DNA from: Alcanivorax sediminis
GTDB lineage: Bacteria > Pseudomonadota > Gammaproteobacteria > Pseudomonadales > Alcanivoracaceae
DNA length: 64,000 bases
Assembly (NCBI RefSeq): GCF_009601165.1
Contig: NZ_WIRE01000001.1
Span: forward strand, 62,001 to 126,000
Direction: 5' to 3'
Shown here: in pieces, positions 18,266 through 26,743 of the stretch
Layout of the letters: every line of letters begins with the position of its first letter
Numbering within the stretch: position 1 is the first letter of the stretch
Program-made: the position numbers and the translations under genes
The notes under the pieces: model-generated
Seen by the model: the letters and a program-made list of their open reading frames with translations, nothing else
The model's database searches: none
Told to the model about the DNA's origin: nothing

Positions 18266-18781
18266 GTGCAAGACAACAACAATCCCTACCAGACACCGAA
18301 TGCCGCTCCACCCCTTGCCCACGCAGAACAGGACGTACCGTTGGCAACCCGGGGCAAGCGCTTTTTCGGCGCCCTGATCGACGGGCTCATTCAGCTAGCG
18401 ATTATTGGTCCCATGGTCTACTTCAGCGGCACCTGGGACGAAATGATGCAGAGCAATGGCTCTCTCGACCTGGTTGGGACCCTCACCTGGTTCATTATTG
18501 GCGAAGTCCTTTTCCTCGCCCTGCAGGGATACCTGCTCTTCAATCGCCAGCAGACCATCGGCAAATGGCTGCTGAACATGAAGATCGTGGGCATGGAGCA
18601 GGAGCAGGTGCCGGCCGGCAAACTCTATGGCTTGCGATACCTGGTGCTGCACGTGGCCAGCCAGATTCCTGTAGTTAACCTGATTGGTATCGTTGATCCA
18701 CTGCTGATTTTCCGCAAGGACAAGCGCTGCCTGCATGATCTGCTGGCAGGCACCCAGGTTGTTGATCTCAAGACAGCCTGA
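18266..18781 (+). CDS. RDD-family membrane protein
   Basis: 171 residues from GTG 18266, with AAGGA upstream. After a Pro/Ala-rich cytosolic leader comes the RDD block RGKRFFGALIDGLIQLAI (with the Arg and Asp residues that name the family), a second helix about residues 72-92, LFNRQQTIGKWLLNMKIV, and a third helix. The end LIFRKDKRCLHDLLAGTQVV is the typical RDD terminus. Function in bacteria is poorly defined; some members are Na+/H+ antiporters. It is divergent from hrcA and 29 bases before recN, possibly co-transcribed with it. Confidence 0.85.
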   Translation: MQDNNNPYQTPNAAPPLAHAEQDVPLATRGKRFFGALIDGLIQLAIIGPMVYFSGTWDEMMQSNGSLDLVGTLTWFIIGEVLFLALQGYLLFNRQQTIGKWLLNMKIVGMEQEQVPAGKLYGLRYLVLHVASQIPVVNLIGIVDPLLIFRKDKRCLHDLLAGTQVVDLKTA

Positions 18782-18810
18782 ACACGCAACACCCGTTTCG
18801 GAGACGTACC

Positions 18811-20478
18811 ATGCTGACACATCTGAGCGTTCGCCACTTTGCTACCGTAGACCAGCTGGAGCTGGAACCGGAGAACGGTCTCACCGTCATCAGTGGTGAA
18901 ACCGGGGCGGGCAAATCCGTCATCATTGACGCCCTTGGCCTGACCCTGGGTGATCGGGCCGATTCCAGCGTGGTCCGTCACGGCCATGATCGTGCCGAAG
19001 TGCTCGCCACCTTTGATGTCAGCGACAACCCGGCTGCCCAGCAATGGCTGGCCGAACGGGAACTGGACGACGACAACCAGTGCCTGCTGCGCCGTACTGT
19101 GCGCGCCGATGGCCGCTCCCGGGCCTATATCAATGGTACCCCTACCCCGCTGGCGGAAGTCCGCGAGCTGGGTGAACGCCTGATCAGCATCCATAGCCAG
19201 CACGAGCATCAGGCTCTGCTCAAGAAAGAAGCCCACCGTCAGCTGCTGGACAACTACGCCGACGCCCGCGAGCTGGCGGTCACCGTGCGTGAACAGTGGC
19301 GCAGCTGGCAGAAGGCCCGTCGCGCCCATGACGATGCCCTCAACCAGGCCCGCGAGCAGAATGAGCGCGAGGAGCTGCTGCGCTTTCAACTGGAAGAGCT
19401 GGATGCCCTGGGTCTTCAGCAAGGCGAGCTGGCCGAACTGGAGCAGGAACAGCAGCGTCTGGCCAACGCCGACAGTCTGATCCGGATCTGCCAGCAATCC
19501 CTCAACGCCCTCTACGAAGGTGACGACGGCACCTGCAATGACCACCTCAGTCAGGTCAGTCACTGGCTGGACGACGCCCGCCGTCAGGACGACGGCCTTG
19601 GCAATGTGGCCGATGCGGTGGAATCCGCCCGGTTGCAGGTAGAAGCTGCAGCCGAGGACCTGCGTCATTACCTGGAACGGCTGGATCTGGACCCGGAACG
19701 CCTCAACCAGGTCGAAGAGCGCCTCAGCCAGTGCTACACCCTCGCTCGCAAATACCGCATTCGCCCGGAGGAGCTGGTGGAGCACCACCAGAACCTGCTT
19801 AACGAGTCCGAGGCCCTGGGCAATGTGGATGCCCACCTCCACGCCCTGGCAGAAGCCGAAAGCGCTGCCGAAAAGCAGTACATGGACTCCGCGCTCAAGC
19901 TGGGCAAGGCCCGCCGCAGTGCCGGCAAGACCCTCACCCAGCAAGTGCAGAAGCAGCTCACCGCCCTCGGTATGAAAGCGGCGGTGATGGAAGCCCGGCT
20001 GAGTGAGTGCAACCCGGGCGCCGACGGCCTGGAAGAAGTGGAGTTCCTGTTTACCGCCAACCCCGGCCAGCCCCTCAAGGCCCTTGGCAAAGTGGCTTCC
20101 GGCGGTGAACTGTCACGGGTCAGCCTGGCCATTCAGGTGATCTGTGCCCGCAACCTCACCGTCCCCAGCCTCGTCTTTGATGAAGTGGATGTGGGCGTGG
20201 GGGGGGGCGTGGCCGAAATCGTCGGTCGTCTTCTGCGCGAGCTGGGCAGCCATGCGCAGGTGCTTTGCATCACCCACCAGCCGCAAGTCGCCAGCCAGGG
20301 CCACCAGCACTGGCAGGTGCACAAGATCCAGGGCGACGACACCACCCACACCCGCATTCACGGCCTGGACGAAGCGGCCCGCATCGAAGAACTGGCCAGA
20401 ATGCTCGGTGGTGTGGAGATCACCGAATCCACCCGCACCCATGCAAAAGAAATGCTGAGCAAGGCGCAGGCAGCTTGA
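18811..20478 (+). CDS. recN: DNA repair ATPase RecN
   Basis: 555 residues, the usual size, with CGGAG before the ATG. An SMC-like protein: Walker A in SGETGAGKSVIID (residues about 28-40), Q-loop ISIHSQHEHQALLK, long coiled coils (about 150-350), ABC signature KVASGGELSRVSLAIQ, Walker B SLVFDEVDVGVGGG, and a His switch ITHQPQVASQG. RecN tethers broken DNA ends in double-strand break repair, usually under LexA control; I found no clear CTGT-N8-ACAG LexA box in the 29-base gap. A run of nine G residues lies in the Walker B/D-loop coding region (20,199-20,207). Confidence 0.98.
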   Translation: MLTHLSVRHFATVDQLELEPENGLTVISGETGAGKSVIIDALGLTLGDRADSSVVRHGHDRAEVLATFDVSDNPAAQQWLAERELDDDNQCLLRRTVRADGRSRAYINGTPTPLAEVRELGERLISIHSQHEHQALLKKEAHRQLLDNYADARELAVTVREQWRSWQKARRAHDDALNQAREQNEREELLRFQLEELDALGLQQGELAELEQEQQRLANADSLIRICQQSLNALYEGDDGTCNDHLSQVSHWLDDARRQDDGLGNVADAVESARLQVEAAAEDLRHYLERLDLDPERLNQVEERLSQCYTLARKYRIRPEELVEHHQNLLNESEALGNVDAHLHALAEAESAAEKQYMDSALKLGKARRSAGKTLTQQVQKQLTALGMKAAVMEARLSECNPGADGLEEVEFLFTANPGQPLKALGKVASGGELSRVSLAIQVICARNLTVPSLVFDEVDVGVGGGVAEIVGRLLRELGSHAQVLCITHQPQVASQGHQHWQVHKIQGDDTTHTRIHGLDEAARIEELARMLGGVEITESTRTHAKEMLSKAQAA

Positions 20479-20948
20479 AGAGCAGTTAATAGTTAACAGT
20501 GAAGAGTTAATAGCTGCGCGGGCGGGGTTGGTGCGAGCAGAGATGCCGTGCCCGCGCTCAACCTGCGGTCTCTAGCCTGCTGCGGCAAACTGCTTTCAAG
20601 CGAAAGATCGCCAGCTGGCTGGCTCCTACGGCGGAGCCTGGACCCGCCCTATTGTGGGAGCGGTGGTTCCACCGCGACTCTTACTCGGCAACGCCGGGTA
20701 TCGTGGTCGCACCCGGAGGGCATAGCAAACGACCACTCCCACGGTCAGACATCGACTCAACGCCAGTCCCCGTAGGAGCCTGCCTGCAGGCGATCCCCAC
20801 GGGCTTTGCCCGCGAGCACCTGGCGTCATGCAAGCATGGACTCCTAAAGGGGGAGTTTTTTCTGGGTGGAACTGGCTGGGGGGGGAGACATGCCCACACA
20901 ACACCCGGGGCCCCGCGTGTTGCGTGAAGCATGATGCGCGAAGCGTAA
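20479..20948. repeat. Repeat-filled gap between recN and fur
   Basis: No gene is visible. Starting at 20,483 is a second copy of the TTAACAGTGAA / CTGCGCGGGCGGGG element found at 16,798. REP-like elements follow: GTGGGAGCGGTGG-TTCCACCGCGA near 20,655, CCCCGTAGGAGCCTGCCTGCAGG near 20,770, and GCAAGCATGGACTCCTA near 20,830. Near 20,878 there is a run of eight G residues. Confidence 0.65.
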
Positions 20949-21350
20949 TTACTTCTTCGGCTTCACGTACAGGACCAGGGAATGGTCGACGATTTCGTAG
21001 CCGTGCTCTTCAGCAATGGCATGCTGACGCTTTTCAATAACGTCATCCATGAACTCGATCACCTGACCGGTTTCCATGCAGACCATATGATCATGATGAT
21101 CTTCATCGGCCAGTTCGAACACCGCAGAGCCGCCCTCGAAGTTATGACGCAGCACCATGCCCGCCTGCTCGAACTGGGTCAGCACCCGGTATACGGTAGC
21201 CAGACCCACATCCTCACCCGACTCCATCAGCGACTTGTAGATGTCTTCGGCACTCAGATGGCGCTCTTCTGACTTTTCCAGCTGTTGCAGGATTTTCACC
21301 CGCGGCAGGGTCACTTTCAGGCCCGCCTTTCTGAGATCCTGATTATCCAA
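20949..21350 (-). CDS. fur: Ferric uptake regulator Fur
   Basis: 133 residues. Seen: winged helix with GLKVTLPRVKILQQLE and DVGLATVYRVLTQFEQAG, then the metal-sensing HHDHMVC segment and a C-terminal dimerisation domain. In place of the CxxC zinc site of E. coli Fur there is CMET, with only one Cys, as in Pseudomonas-type Fur proteins that lack this structural site. It represses iron-uptake genes when Fe(II) is bound. It is divergent from bamE with a 186-base shared upstream region, the same arrangement as in pseudomonads; no clear Fur box is seen there. Confidence 0.97.
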   Translation of the reverse strand: MDNQDLRKAGLKVTLPRVKILQQLEKSEERHLSAEDIYKSLMESGEDVGLATVYRVLTQFEQAGMVLRHNFEGGSAVFELADEDHHDHMVCMETGQVIEFMDDVIEKRQHAIAEEHGYEIVDHSLVLYVKPKK

Positions 21351-21536
21351 TGCGTATGCTCCGTATGCCTAACTCAATGGCGAAATAAAAACCCGGGAAA
21401 TCCAACCGCCCGGCAAGAAAACACGAACTCTCACCCCCAATCCGGTGTCAATCAGAGGGTATATTCGTCAGCCGGGAATTTGTCATCGCTTCCCAAGCCT
21501 GTATTATCGCCCGAACACTCAGCGAAGTCGAAAAAC

Positions 21537-21944
21537 ATGCCAAGAATTACCACCCTGCTGCTGCTCTCCACCTTGATGGTGCTGGGCGGTTGCAGCAGCC
21601 TGCGCTTCCCCGGGGTCTATCGCATCGACATTCCCCAGGGCAACTTTGTCACAGAAGACATGCTCAGCAAGCTCCAGCCCGGCATGAGCCCGGAGCAGGT
21701 TCGCTTTGCTCTGGGCGCGCCGACCCTGATTGATCCGTTCACACCCAACGTGTGGTTCTACCCGATGACCTACCGGCCGGGCAAAGGCGACAAGGTCAGC
21801 CAGAAGATTGCCGTTTACTTTGATGGCGGCGTCTACAGCCGCTATGAAGGTGAGGTTGTGGATGACTTCAAGGCCAAAACCTCCGGCCGCAACGACCGTG
21901 AACTGCAACAGAAAGCGGAAGAACGCCAGGAGGGGTCGGACTGA
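21537..21944 (+). CDS. bamE: Outer membrane assembly lipoprotein BamE
   Basis: 135 residues from ATG 21537. A lipoprotein signal MPRITTLLLLSTLMVLGGC with lipobox LGGC is followed by the SmpA/OmlA domain: IPQGNFVTEDMLSKLQPGMS and QVRFALGAPTLIDPF, then WFYPMTYRPG. Part of the BAM complex that inserts beta-barrel proteins in the outer membrane. It ends 26 bases before the convergent RnfH-family gene. The C-terminal extension after residue 115 is polar and probably flexible. Confidence 0.96.
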   Translation: MPRITTLLLLSTLMVLGGCSSLRFPGVYRIDIPQGNFVTEDMLSKLQPGMSPEQVRFALGAPTLIDPFTPNVWFYPMTYRPGKGDKVSQKIAVYFDGGVYSRYEGEVVDDFKAKTSGRNDRELQQKAEERQEGSD

Positions 21945-21970
21945 CCGACACCTCCCCGGCCGCCTCCAAA

Positions 21971-22273
21971 TCAGGCCTTGGCGGCCTTCTCCTGAGCCCG
22001 CTTCTTGCGGTTCAGCTTCGGATCCGCCTTGAGCGGGCGATAGATCTCCACCCGCTCACCCGCCTTCAAGACATGCGCCGCTGGATTGGCCACCACCTTG
22101 CCAAACAGCCCCATGGGCGCCTTGTCCAGCTCCAGCCCTTCAAACTGTTCGGCAATCCCGGACAACCGTGCGGCCTCCAGCATGGTCGTGCCTTCCGGCA
22201 CATCCAGCCCGATCAGGCGCTGCTTTTCCGGCAACGCGTAGGCCACTTCCACATGAATATTGGCGTCGGACAT
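21971..22273 (-). CDS. RnfH-family ubiquitin-like protein (UPF0125)
   Basis: 100 residues with the beta-grasp features of this family: IHVEVAYALPEKQRLIGLDV at the start, TTMLEAARLSGI, GLFGKVVANPAAHVLKAGER and the final EIYRPLKADPKLNRKKRAQ, whose 'vEIyRPL..DPkE.RR.R' is diagnostic. In many gammaproteobacteria it sits next to the toxin-like ratA and smpB; here ratA is missing and a sodium transporter gene intervenes before smpB. Its ATG shares one base with the transporter stop (TAATG), so the two are translationally coupled. Function is unknown. Confidence 0.92.
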   Translation of the reverse strand: MSDANIHVEVAYALPEKQRLIGLDVPEGTTMLEAARLSGIAEQFEGLELDKAPMGLFGKVVANPAAHVLKAGERVEIYRPLKADPKLNRKKRAQEKAAKA

Positions 22274-23865
22274 TACTGCCCCTCCGGCACGACCGGTACA
22301 TCGGACTCAGCGGGGGCGGCAGGCACTTCTGCCTCGCCCTGCTCCTGCTCCACCGCCTCAATCACTTCAGCGGCTTCACTCTCTTCCTGCGCAGCGGCGC
22401 TATCTGCCGCTTCTACCTGCTCCTGAGCCACAGGCTCCGGGGCGGCCACCGCTTCATCCGGGAATACCATCTTCCAGATGGTGTAGGTGAACAGGGCTAT
22501 CACCGCCGCCGGGGAGAAGATCCGCACCAGCGCCCGCCATACCAGATAGAGCGGGAAGCTCTTCATGGCCAGCTCCTTGCGGGCATGGGTCTCTTTCATG
22601 ACCCAACCGGCGAAGATGGCAATCAGTACCCCACCAAGGGGCAGCATGACCGTGGTGGAGAGGAATTCCACATTGTCGAAGAAGGTACCCACCAGGAAGG
22701 TATGGTCCTTCCACAGGTTGAACGACAATACCGAGCCAATACCCAGCAGCCAGGCGCCCAGACCCACCAGTGCCGCCGCCTTGCCACGGCCCAGCCCACG
22801 CTCGACCAGCCACGCCACAACCGGCTCACCCAGACTGATGGACGAACTCCAGGCCGCCGACACCACCAGCACAAAGAACAACGTGCCAAACAACACCCCG
22901 CCCGGCATCTGACCAAAGGCCAGCGGCAAGGTAACAAACATCATCCCCGGACCCTGACCCACTTCCAGGCCGTTGGAGAAGGTCAGCGGGAACATGGCCA
23001 CACCGGAACCCAACGCCACCAGCGTATCCAGCAACGCAATGATAATTACCGTGGACATGATCGATACCGGCTGCGGCTTGCCGCCTTTCTTGCCCACCGT
23101 CTCACGGGGCATATAGGCACCGTAGGCCATGATCGCCCCCATCCCCAGGCTCAGCGTAAAGAACGCCTGGCCCACCGCAGTAATCACCGCCTGACCGTTG
23201 AGCTTGGAAAAATCAAAGGCGAACAGGAAGCTTACTCCCTGCTTGAACCCGGGAGTGGTCGCCGCATAGCCCACCAGCACCACCAGCAGCACAAACAGCA
23301 ACGGCATGAGGATCTCGACCGCCTTCTCGAGCCCGCCTTTCACCCCACGACCCACCACCACCATGGTCAGCACCATGAAGAGGGTATGACAGCCCATCAT
23401 CAACCACGGATCGGCCAGCAGCGCATCAAAGCGCGCACCGGATTCCGCCGCCGTAATGCCCTGGAAGCCACCAATGACGGACTCCCAGACGTAATACAGC
23501 GCCCAGCTGGCCACCACCGAATAGAAAGACAGAATCAGGAAGGCCGACAGCACCCCCATGTGGCCGATGCCAGACCAGCGCTGTGACACCTTGGAATCCA
23601 GCGCCAACTTGCGCATGGAATTGATCGGACTCATGCCGCCCTTGCGTCCGATCATGACCTCGGCAGCCATGATCGGCACACCCACTACGGCGATACACAG
23701 CAGATAGAGCAACACGAAGGCGCCGCCGCCGTTTTCGCCAGTGATATAAGGGAAGCGCCAGATGTTACCCAGCCCCACTGCCGACCCCGTCGCCGCCAGA
23801 ATAAACACCCAGCGGTTGGCCCACATGCCATGGACCGGCTTGTTTTCTTGCTTCATAACACCCAT
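22273..23865 (-). CDS. Sodium-dependent neurotransmitter:sodium symporter-family transporter
   Basis: 530 residues with 12 predicted helices of the LeuT fold. Helix 1 carries the conserved WVFILAATGSAVGLGNIWRF and GGGAFVLLY follows. Helix 6 region SLGMGAIMAYGAYM is also family-typical. The substrate is probably an amino acid, imported with Na+. The last 60 residues (about 470-530) are Glu/Ala/Pro-rich, an unusual acidic cytosolic tail. It lies between smpB (divergent) and the RnfH-family gene (coupled), a place normally held by ratA, so an insertion or loss has occurred. Confidence 0.92.
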   Translation of the reverse strand: MGVMKQENKPVHGMWANRWVFILAATGSAVGLGNIWRFPYITGENGGGAFVLLYLLCIAVVGVPIMAAEVMIGRKGGMSPINSMRKLALDSKVSQRWSGIGHMGVLSAFLILSFYSVVASWALYYVWESVIGGFQGITAAESGARFDALLADPWLMMGCHTLFMVLTMVVVGRGVKGGLEKAVEILMPLLFVLLVVLVGYAATTPGFKQGVSFLFAFDFSKLNGQAVITAVGQAFFTLSLGMGAIMAYGAYMPRETVGKKGGKPQPVSIMSTVIIIALLDTLVALGSGVAMFPLTFSNGLEVGQGPGMMFVTLPLAFGQMPGGVLFGTLFFVLVVSAAWSSSISLGEPVVAWLVERGLGRGKAAALVGLGAWLLGIGSVLSFNLWKDHTFLVGTFFDNVEFLSTTVMLPLGGVLIAIFAGWVMKETHARKELAMKSFPLYLVWRALVRIFSPAAVIALFTYTIWKMVFPDEAVAAPEPVAQEQVEAADSAAAQEESEAAEVIEAVEQEQGEAEVPAAPAESDVPVVPEGQ

Positions 23866-23999
23866 ACCTTATTTGACGTGGCGGTATTGTCTTATTATTT
23901 GCCGTCCCGGCTCAAGACGAAGCAAACACTCACTTACCGGGTTTTGCCAAATGCAAAGCGCTATCCGGTCACTCTACCTTGCTCTATAATCGCCGCCCT

Positions 24000-24479
24000 A
24001 TGGGAAAAGCCAACAAAAAAGCCAAAGCACCGTCCGCCACCATTGCGCAAAATCGCAAGGCGCGTCACGAATACCATCTGGAAGAACACTTTGAAGCCGG
24101 TCTGGTTCTGGAAGGCTGGGAAGTGAAGTCCATGCGTGCCGGCAAAGCCAACCTCAGCGAAGCCTACGTCCTGCTCAAGGACGGCGAGGCCTTCCTGTTT
24201 GGTGCCCGCATCGAACCCCTGAACACCGCCAGCACCCACATCACGCCGGATCCGATTCGCACGCGCAAGCTGCTGCTGAACCGCCGGGAGCTGAGTCTGA
24301 TTTATTCAGGCGTACAGAAAGACGGCTTCACCTGTGTGCCGGTGAGCCTGTACTGGAAGAAAGGGTTCGCCAAGTGCGACATCGCACTGGCCAAGGGTAA
24401 ACAGAAGTTTGACAAGCGCGCCACCGAGAAAGAGCGCGACTGGAATCGTCAGAAACAGCGTCTGATGCGGCAGGGTTAA
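24000..24479 (+). CDS. smpB: SsrA-binding protein SmpB
   Basis: 159 residues from ATG 24000. Seen: [40 protein letters not shown], and the C-terminal basic tail with [20 protein letters not shown] that enters the ribosome A and mRNA channels. It binds tmRNA and delivers it to stalled ribosomes. Its partner ssrA lies 700 bases downstream on the same strand, separated by two short minus-strand genes. Confidence 0.98.
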   Translation: MGKANKKAKAPSATIAQNRKARHEYHLEEHFEAGLVLEGWEVKSMRAGKANLSEAYVLLKDGEAFLFGARIEPLNTASTHITPDPIRTRKLLLNRRELSLIYSGVQKDGFTCVPVSLYWKKGFAKCDIALAKGKQKFDKRATEKERDWNRQKQRLMRQG

Positions 24480-24529
24480 AGCGCCGGAACGGGCTTACCC
24501 TGCACGCAACCCACGATATTTCATCCGTC

Positions 24530-24799
24530 TTACGCCAAATGGCGCTCAGGCTTTACCGCCCGCACGTCACCGCGCAACTGCCAATAAAGCTGCAACCACG
24601 CACGCAAGACCGCTGGCAAGAAGTACACCGCAAACAGAATCACCGGGATTCGTGCGTCTGCCGTTGCCAGATCCACCAGGTAAATACCCGCAGCATAGGC
24701 CGCCAACGCAAACATCAGCTGCAACGCGCGGAACACTACCGGCTGTGCCATGAACGCCTTTTCAGTTACCTGTCCAACAGATCGAATGATCGTGTTCAT
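24530..24799 (-). CDS. Small two-helix membrane protein, unknown
   Basis: 89 residues from ATG 24799, chosen for the strong AAGGAGAAGG eight bases before. Two hydrophobic segments, about 24-44 (LQLMFALAAYAAGIYLVDLA) and 50-72, then a basic tail. I do not recognise a family. It may share a transcript with the small frame at 24,913-24,990, in which case the Anr/Fnr box at 25,099 could govern both. Confidence 0.6.
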   Translation of the reverse strand: MNTIIRSVGQVTEKAFMAQPVVFRALQLMFALAAYAAGIYLVDLATADARIPVILFAVYFLPAVLRAWLQLYWQLRGDVRAVKPERHLA

Positions 24800-24912
24800 C
24801 GTCCTTCTCCTTTGAATGAACGACAATGCCTTGCTTGGCGTTTCGGGGCCTTGGCCATCCTGAAACGCAGTAAAGTCATTGCGAGATACACAATTTGCTG
24901 CGCCCTGCCCGC

Positions 24913-24990
24913 TCAACGGCTTTTGACCACCCGCAGCCGGGGCGCTGCACCATCACCAAGGATTGCGACATCGCTCAGTGACAACTTCAT
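24913..24990 (-). CDS. Candidate 25-residue small protein with strong ribosome site
   Basis: ATG 24990 is preceded by a near-consensus AGGAGGCAAT site. The product is MKLSLSDVAILGDG then a basic end APRLRVVKSR. It resembles nothing I know, and could be a leader peptide for the membrane-protein gene 114 bases downstream or a real small protein. The main support is the ribosome site. Confidence 0.4.
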   Translation of the reverse strand: MKLSLSDVAILGDGAAPRLRVVKSR

Positions 24991-25098
24991 ATTGCCTCCT
25001 GAATATGACTAATGAAGCACTTTCAGTAAGATTGTAGGACAACGAATGTGTATTCAGGTAACACTTTTTACGAACCAGTTACGTTTTACGGTTATTAT

Positions 25099-25112
25099 TT
25101 GATCAAAATCAA
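25099..25112. promoter_or_regulatory. Perfect Anr/Fnr box
   Basis: TTGATCAAAATCAA matches the Fnr/Anr consensus TTGAT-N4-ATCAA in all ten fixed positions. It is 108 bases from the small minus-strand frame and 80 bases before ssrA, so it could activate the minus-strand genes or affect ssrA when oxygen is low. Confidence 0.65.
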
Positions 25113-25161
25113 ATTTCTGCGTCCGACACAGTTGTTAAGTGACTTCCCCCACCCCATCTCC

Positions 25162-25167
25162 TACAAT
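25162..25167 (+). promoter_or_regulatory. -10 element of ssrA
   Basis: TACAAT, 12 bases before the mature tmRNA 5' end, so spacing fits direct initiation near the mature end. The -35 region at 17 bases is weak (GTGACT). Confidence 0.6.
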
Positions 25168-25179
25168 ACGAGTTCGACA

Positions 25180-25536
25180 GGGGCCGACCTGGATTCGACG
25201 CCGGTATTGAACTCTGTGGTGCATGTCGAGAAGGTCACGAGTCTCGTAAATCATTTGTGGCACACTAAAGTAATCGCAAACGACGATTCTTACGCACTAG
25301 CAGCTTAATCCCTGCTTATCGCCAATCGACCCTGCCTGTGGGGAAGAGCGGCGAGCATCGCAACACAGGCTCGCAGCAACGTCCGCCCCGGATCGCGCTG
25401 TTAAAACTCTTAGGGGCTCGGCTCTCACGTCCTGCCAATCGGGTTGTGTGGGCTTAAATCAATAGATCTGGCTAAGCATGTAGATCTGCAGATGGATTGC
25501 TGACGGACGCGGGTTCGATTCCCGCCGGCTCCACCA
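25180..25536 (+). ncRNA. ssrA: Transfer-messenger RNA (tmRNA)
   Basis: The 357-base gene starts GGGGCCGACCTGGATTCGAC and ends with the T arm GGTTCGATTCCCGCC and GGCTCCACCA. The acceptor stem pairs 5' GGGGCC with 3' GGCTCC allowing for a G-U. The tag frame at 25,276-25,305 reads ANDDSYALAA and stops at TAA 25,306-25,308; the ALAA end is the ClpXP degron. It rescues stalled ribosomes together with SmpB. The CCA is encoded. The 3' end abuts an AT-rich insert, a typical integration site. Confidence 0.99.
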
Positions 25537-25540
25537 AACA

Positions 25541-25575
25541 AAAAGGGCCACCCCGATGGGGTGGCCCTTTTTTTA
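25541..25575 (+). terminator. Terminator of ssrA
   Basis: GGGCCACCCC-gat-GGGGTGGCCC with flanking A- and T-runs (eight T residues), starting four bases after the tmRNA CCA. Works in both directions in principle. Confidence 0.93.
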
Positions 25576-25690
25576 AATATGTTGAGGTTAAAGGGTTCTC
25601 AAGCCAGGGCGACTTGAGGAACAATGAAAAATATTTGGTATTTAACCTGGGCCAAAAATCACAGCTAAACCAACCTAGAGTTTCTGATAA

Positions 25691-26737
25691 ATGAGCCTTC
25701 GAATTCACAACACCCATAAAACAGCCATAGATTTATTCTCTGGATGCGGGGGCTTAACGGAGGGGTTAAAGCAAGCAGGGTTTAATGTAATTTCGGCAGT
25801 AGAAATTGAGCCGCTTGCTGCTGAAACATATTCCCAAAACCACCCAGAAGTTAACTTGCTCAATTCTGACATCAGAACCATTGGTGCAACAGACCTAATA
25901 CCCATTAAAGAAAAAACGGTTTCCCCTATAGACTTATTGGCTGGCTGCCCGCCCTGCCAAGGTTTTTCAAGGATGAAACTCAACAACAAAAGCGGCTATC
26001 TAAGAGACCCAAGAAACAGACTGATTGACGAAGTATTGAGACTCGTAAGGGAGATCTACCCGAAGGTTATCATGCTAGAAAATGTTCCCAACCTGAAAAA
26101 ATACTCCAGGTATTTAACATTCAAAAGGGAACTAAAAAAGCTAGGCTACTTTGTCACGGACCAAGTTATCGACGTCTCAAACTTTGGTGTCCCTCAAAGA
26201 AGAAAAAGGCTTGTTTTTCTCGCATCCAGACTTGGAATTATAGACCTCCCGTCTGCACCTCTTCGGAGGTCAACAGTTAGGGAGGCCTTTACTATAATTC
26301 CCGGCGAAACAAATTGCGCGGACCCTCTTCACGACACCCATCAAAAGCGAAGTGAACGCATAATGCGGTTAATCCAGGCAATACCAAAAGACGGCGGAAG
26401 CCGTACAGCATTATCAGAAGATCTTCGCCTTAAGTGCCATGAAAGAAACGACGGTTATTACGATGTTTACGGCCGAATGAAATGGGATGATGTATCGCCC
26501 ACCATTACAGGAGGGTGCATAAACCCATCAAAAGGAAGGTTTTTACACCCGGAAGAGGATAGAGCAATAACACTCAGGGAAGCGGCACTCCTTCAAAGCT
26601 TTCCAATATCATATAAATTCTCACTGCGAAAAGGGAAATATGCTGCAGCAGAAATGATCGGCAATGCTTTTCCTCCAAAGTTTTCTAGCATTCAAGGAAA
26701 AGAAATCGCACGCCACATTGCCTATCATGAAGGGTAA
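25691..26737 (+). CDS. C5-cytosine DNA methyltransferase
   Basis: 348 residues with the full motif set: I in AIDLFSGCGGLTEGLKQAGF (SAM binding), IV with catalytic C89 in GCPPCQGFSR, VI in MLENVPNL, VIII in FGVPQRRKRLVFLA, IX in REAALLQSFP, X in IGNAFPPKF. It methylates cytosine in a DNA site set by the region between VIII and IX, which I cannot read. The gene starts 115 bases after the ssrA terminator, is far richer in A and T than its neighbours, and is six bases from the OLD-like gene, so it forms part of a transferred pair. A regulator is not seen. Confidence 0.94.
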   Translation: MSLRIHNTHKTAIDLFSGCGGLTEGLKQAGFNVISAVEIEPLAAETYSQNHPEVNLLNSDIRTIGATDLIPIKEKTVSPIDLLAGCPPCQGFSRMKLNNKSGYLRDPRNRLIDEVLRLVREIYPKVIMLENVPNLKKYSRYLTFKRELKKLGYFVTDQVIDVSNFGVPQRRKRLVFLASRLGIIDLPSAPLRRSTVREAFTIIPGETNCADPLHDTHQKRSERIMRLIQAIPKDGGSRTALSEDLRLKCHERNDGYYDVYGRMKWDDVSPTITGGCINPSKGRFLHPEEDRAITLREAALLQSFPISYKFSLRKGKYAAAEMIGNAFPPKFSSIQGKEIARHIAYHEG

Positions 26738-26743
26738 GTATCG

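Noticed and set aside
24825..24900. 27-codon frame ending in ATGA overlap with the small membrane-protein gene.
   Set aside because: No ribosome site before its ATG and no conserved features; overlap may be chance.
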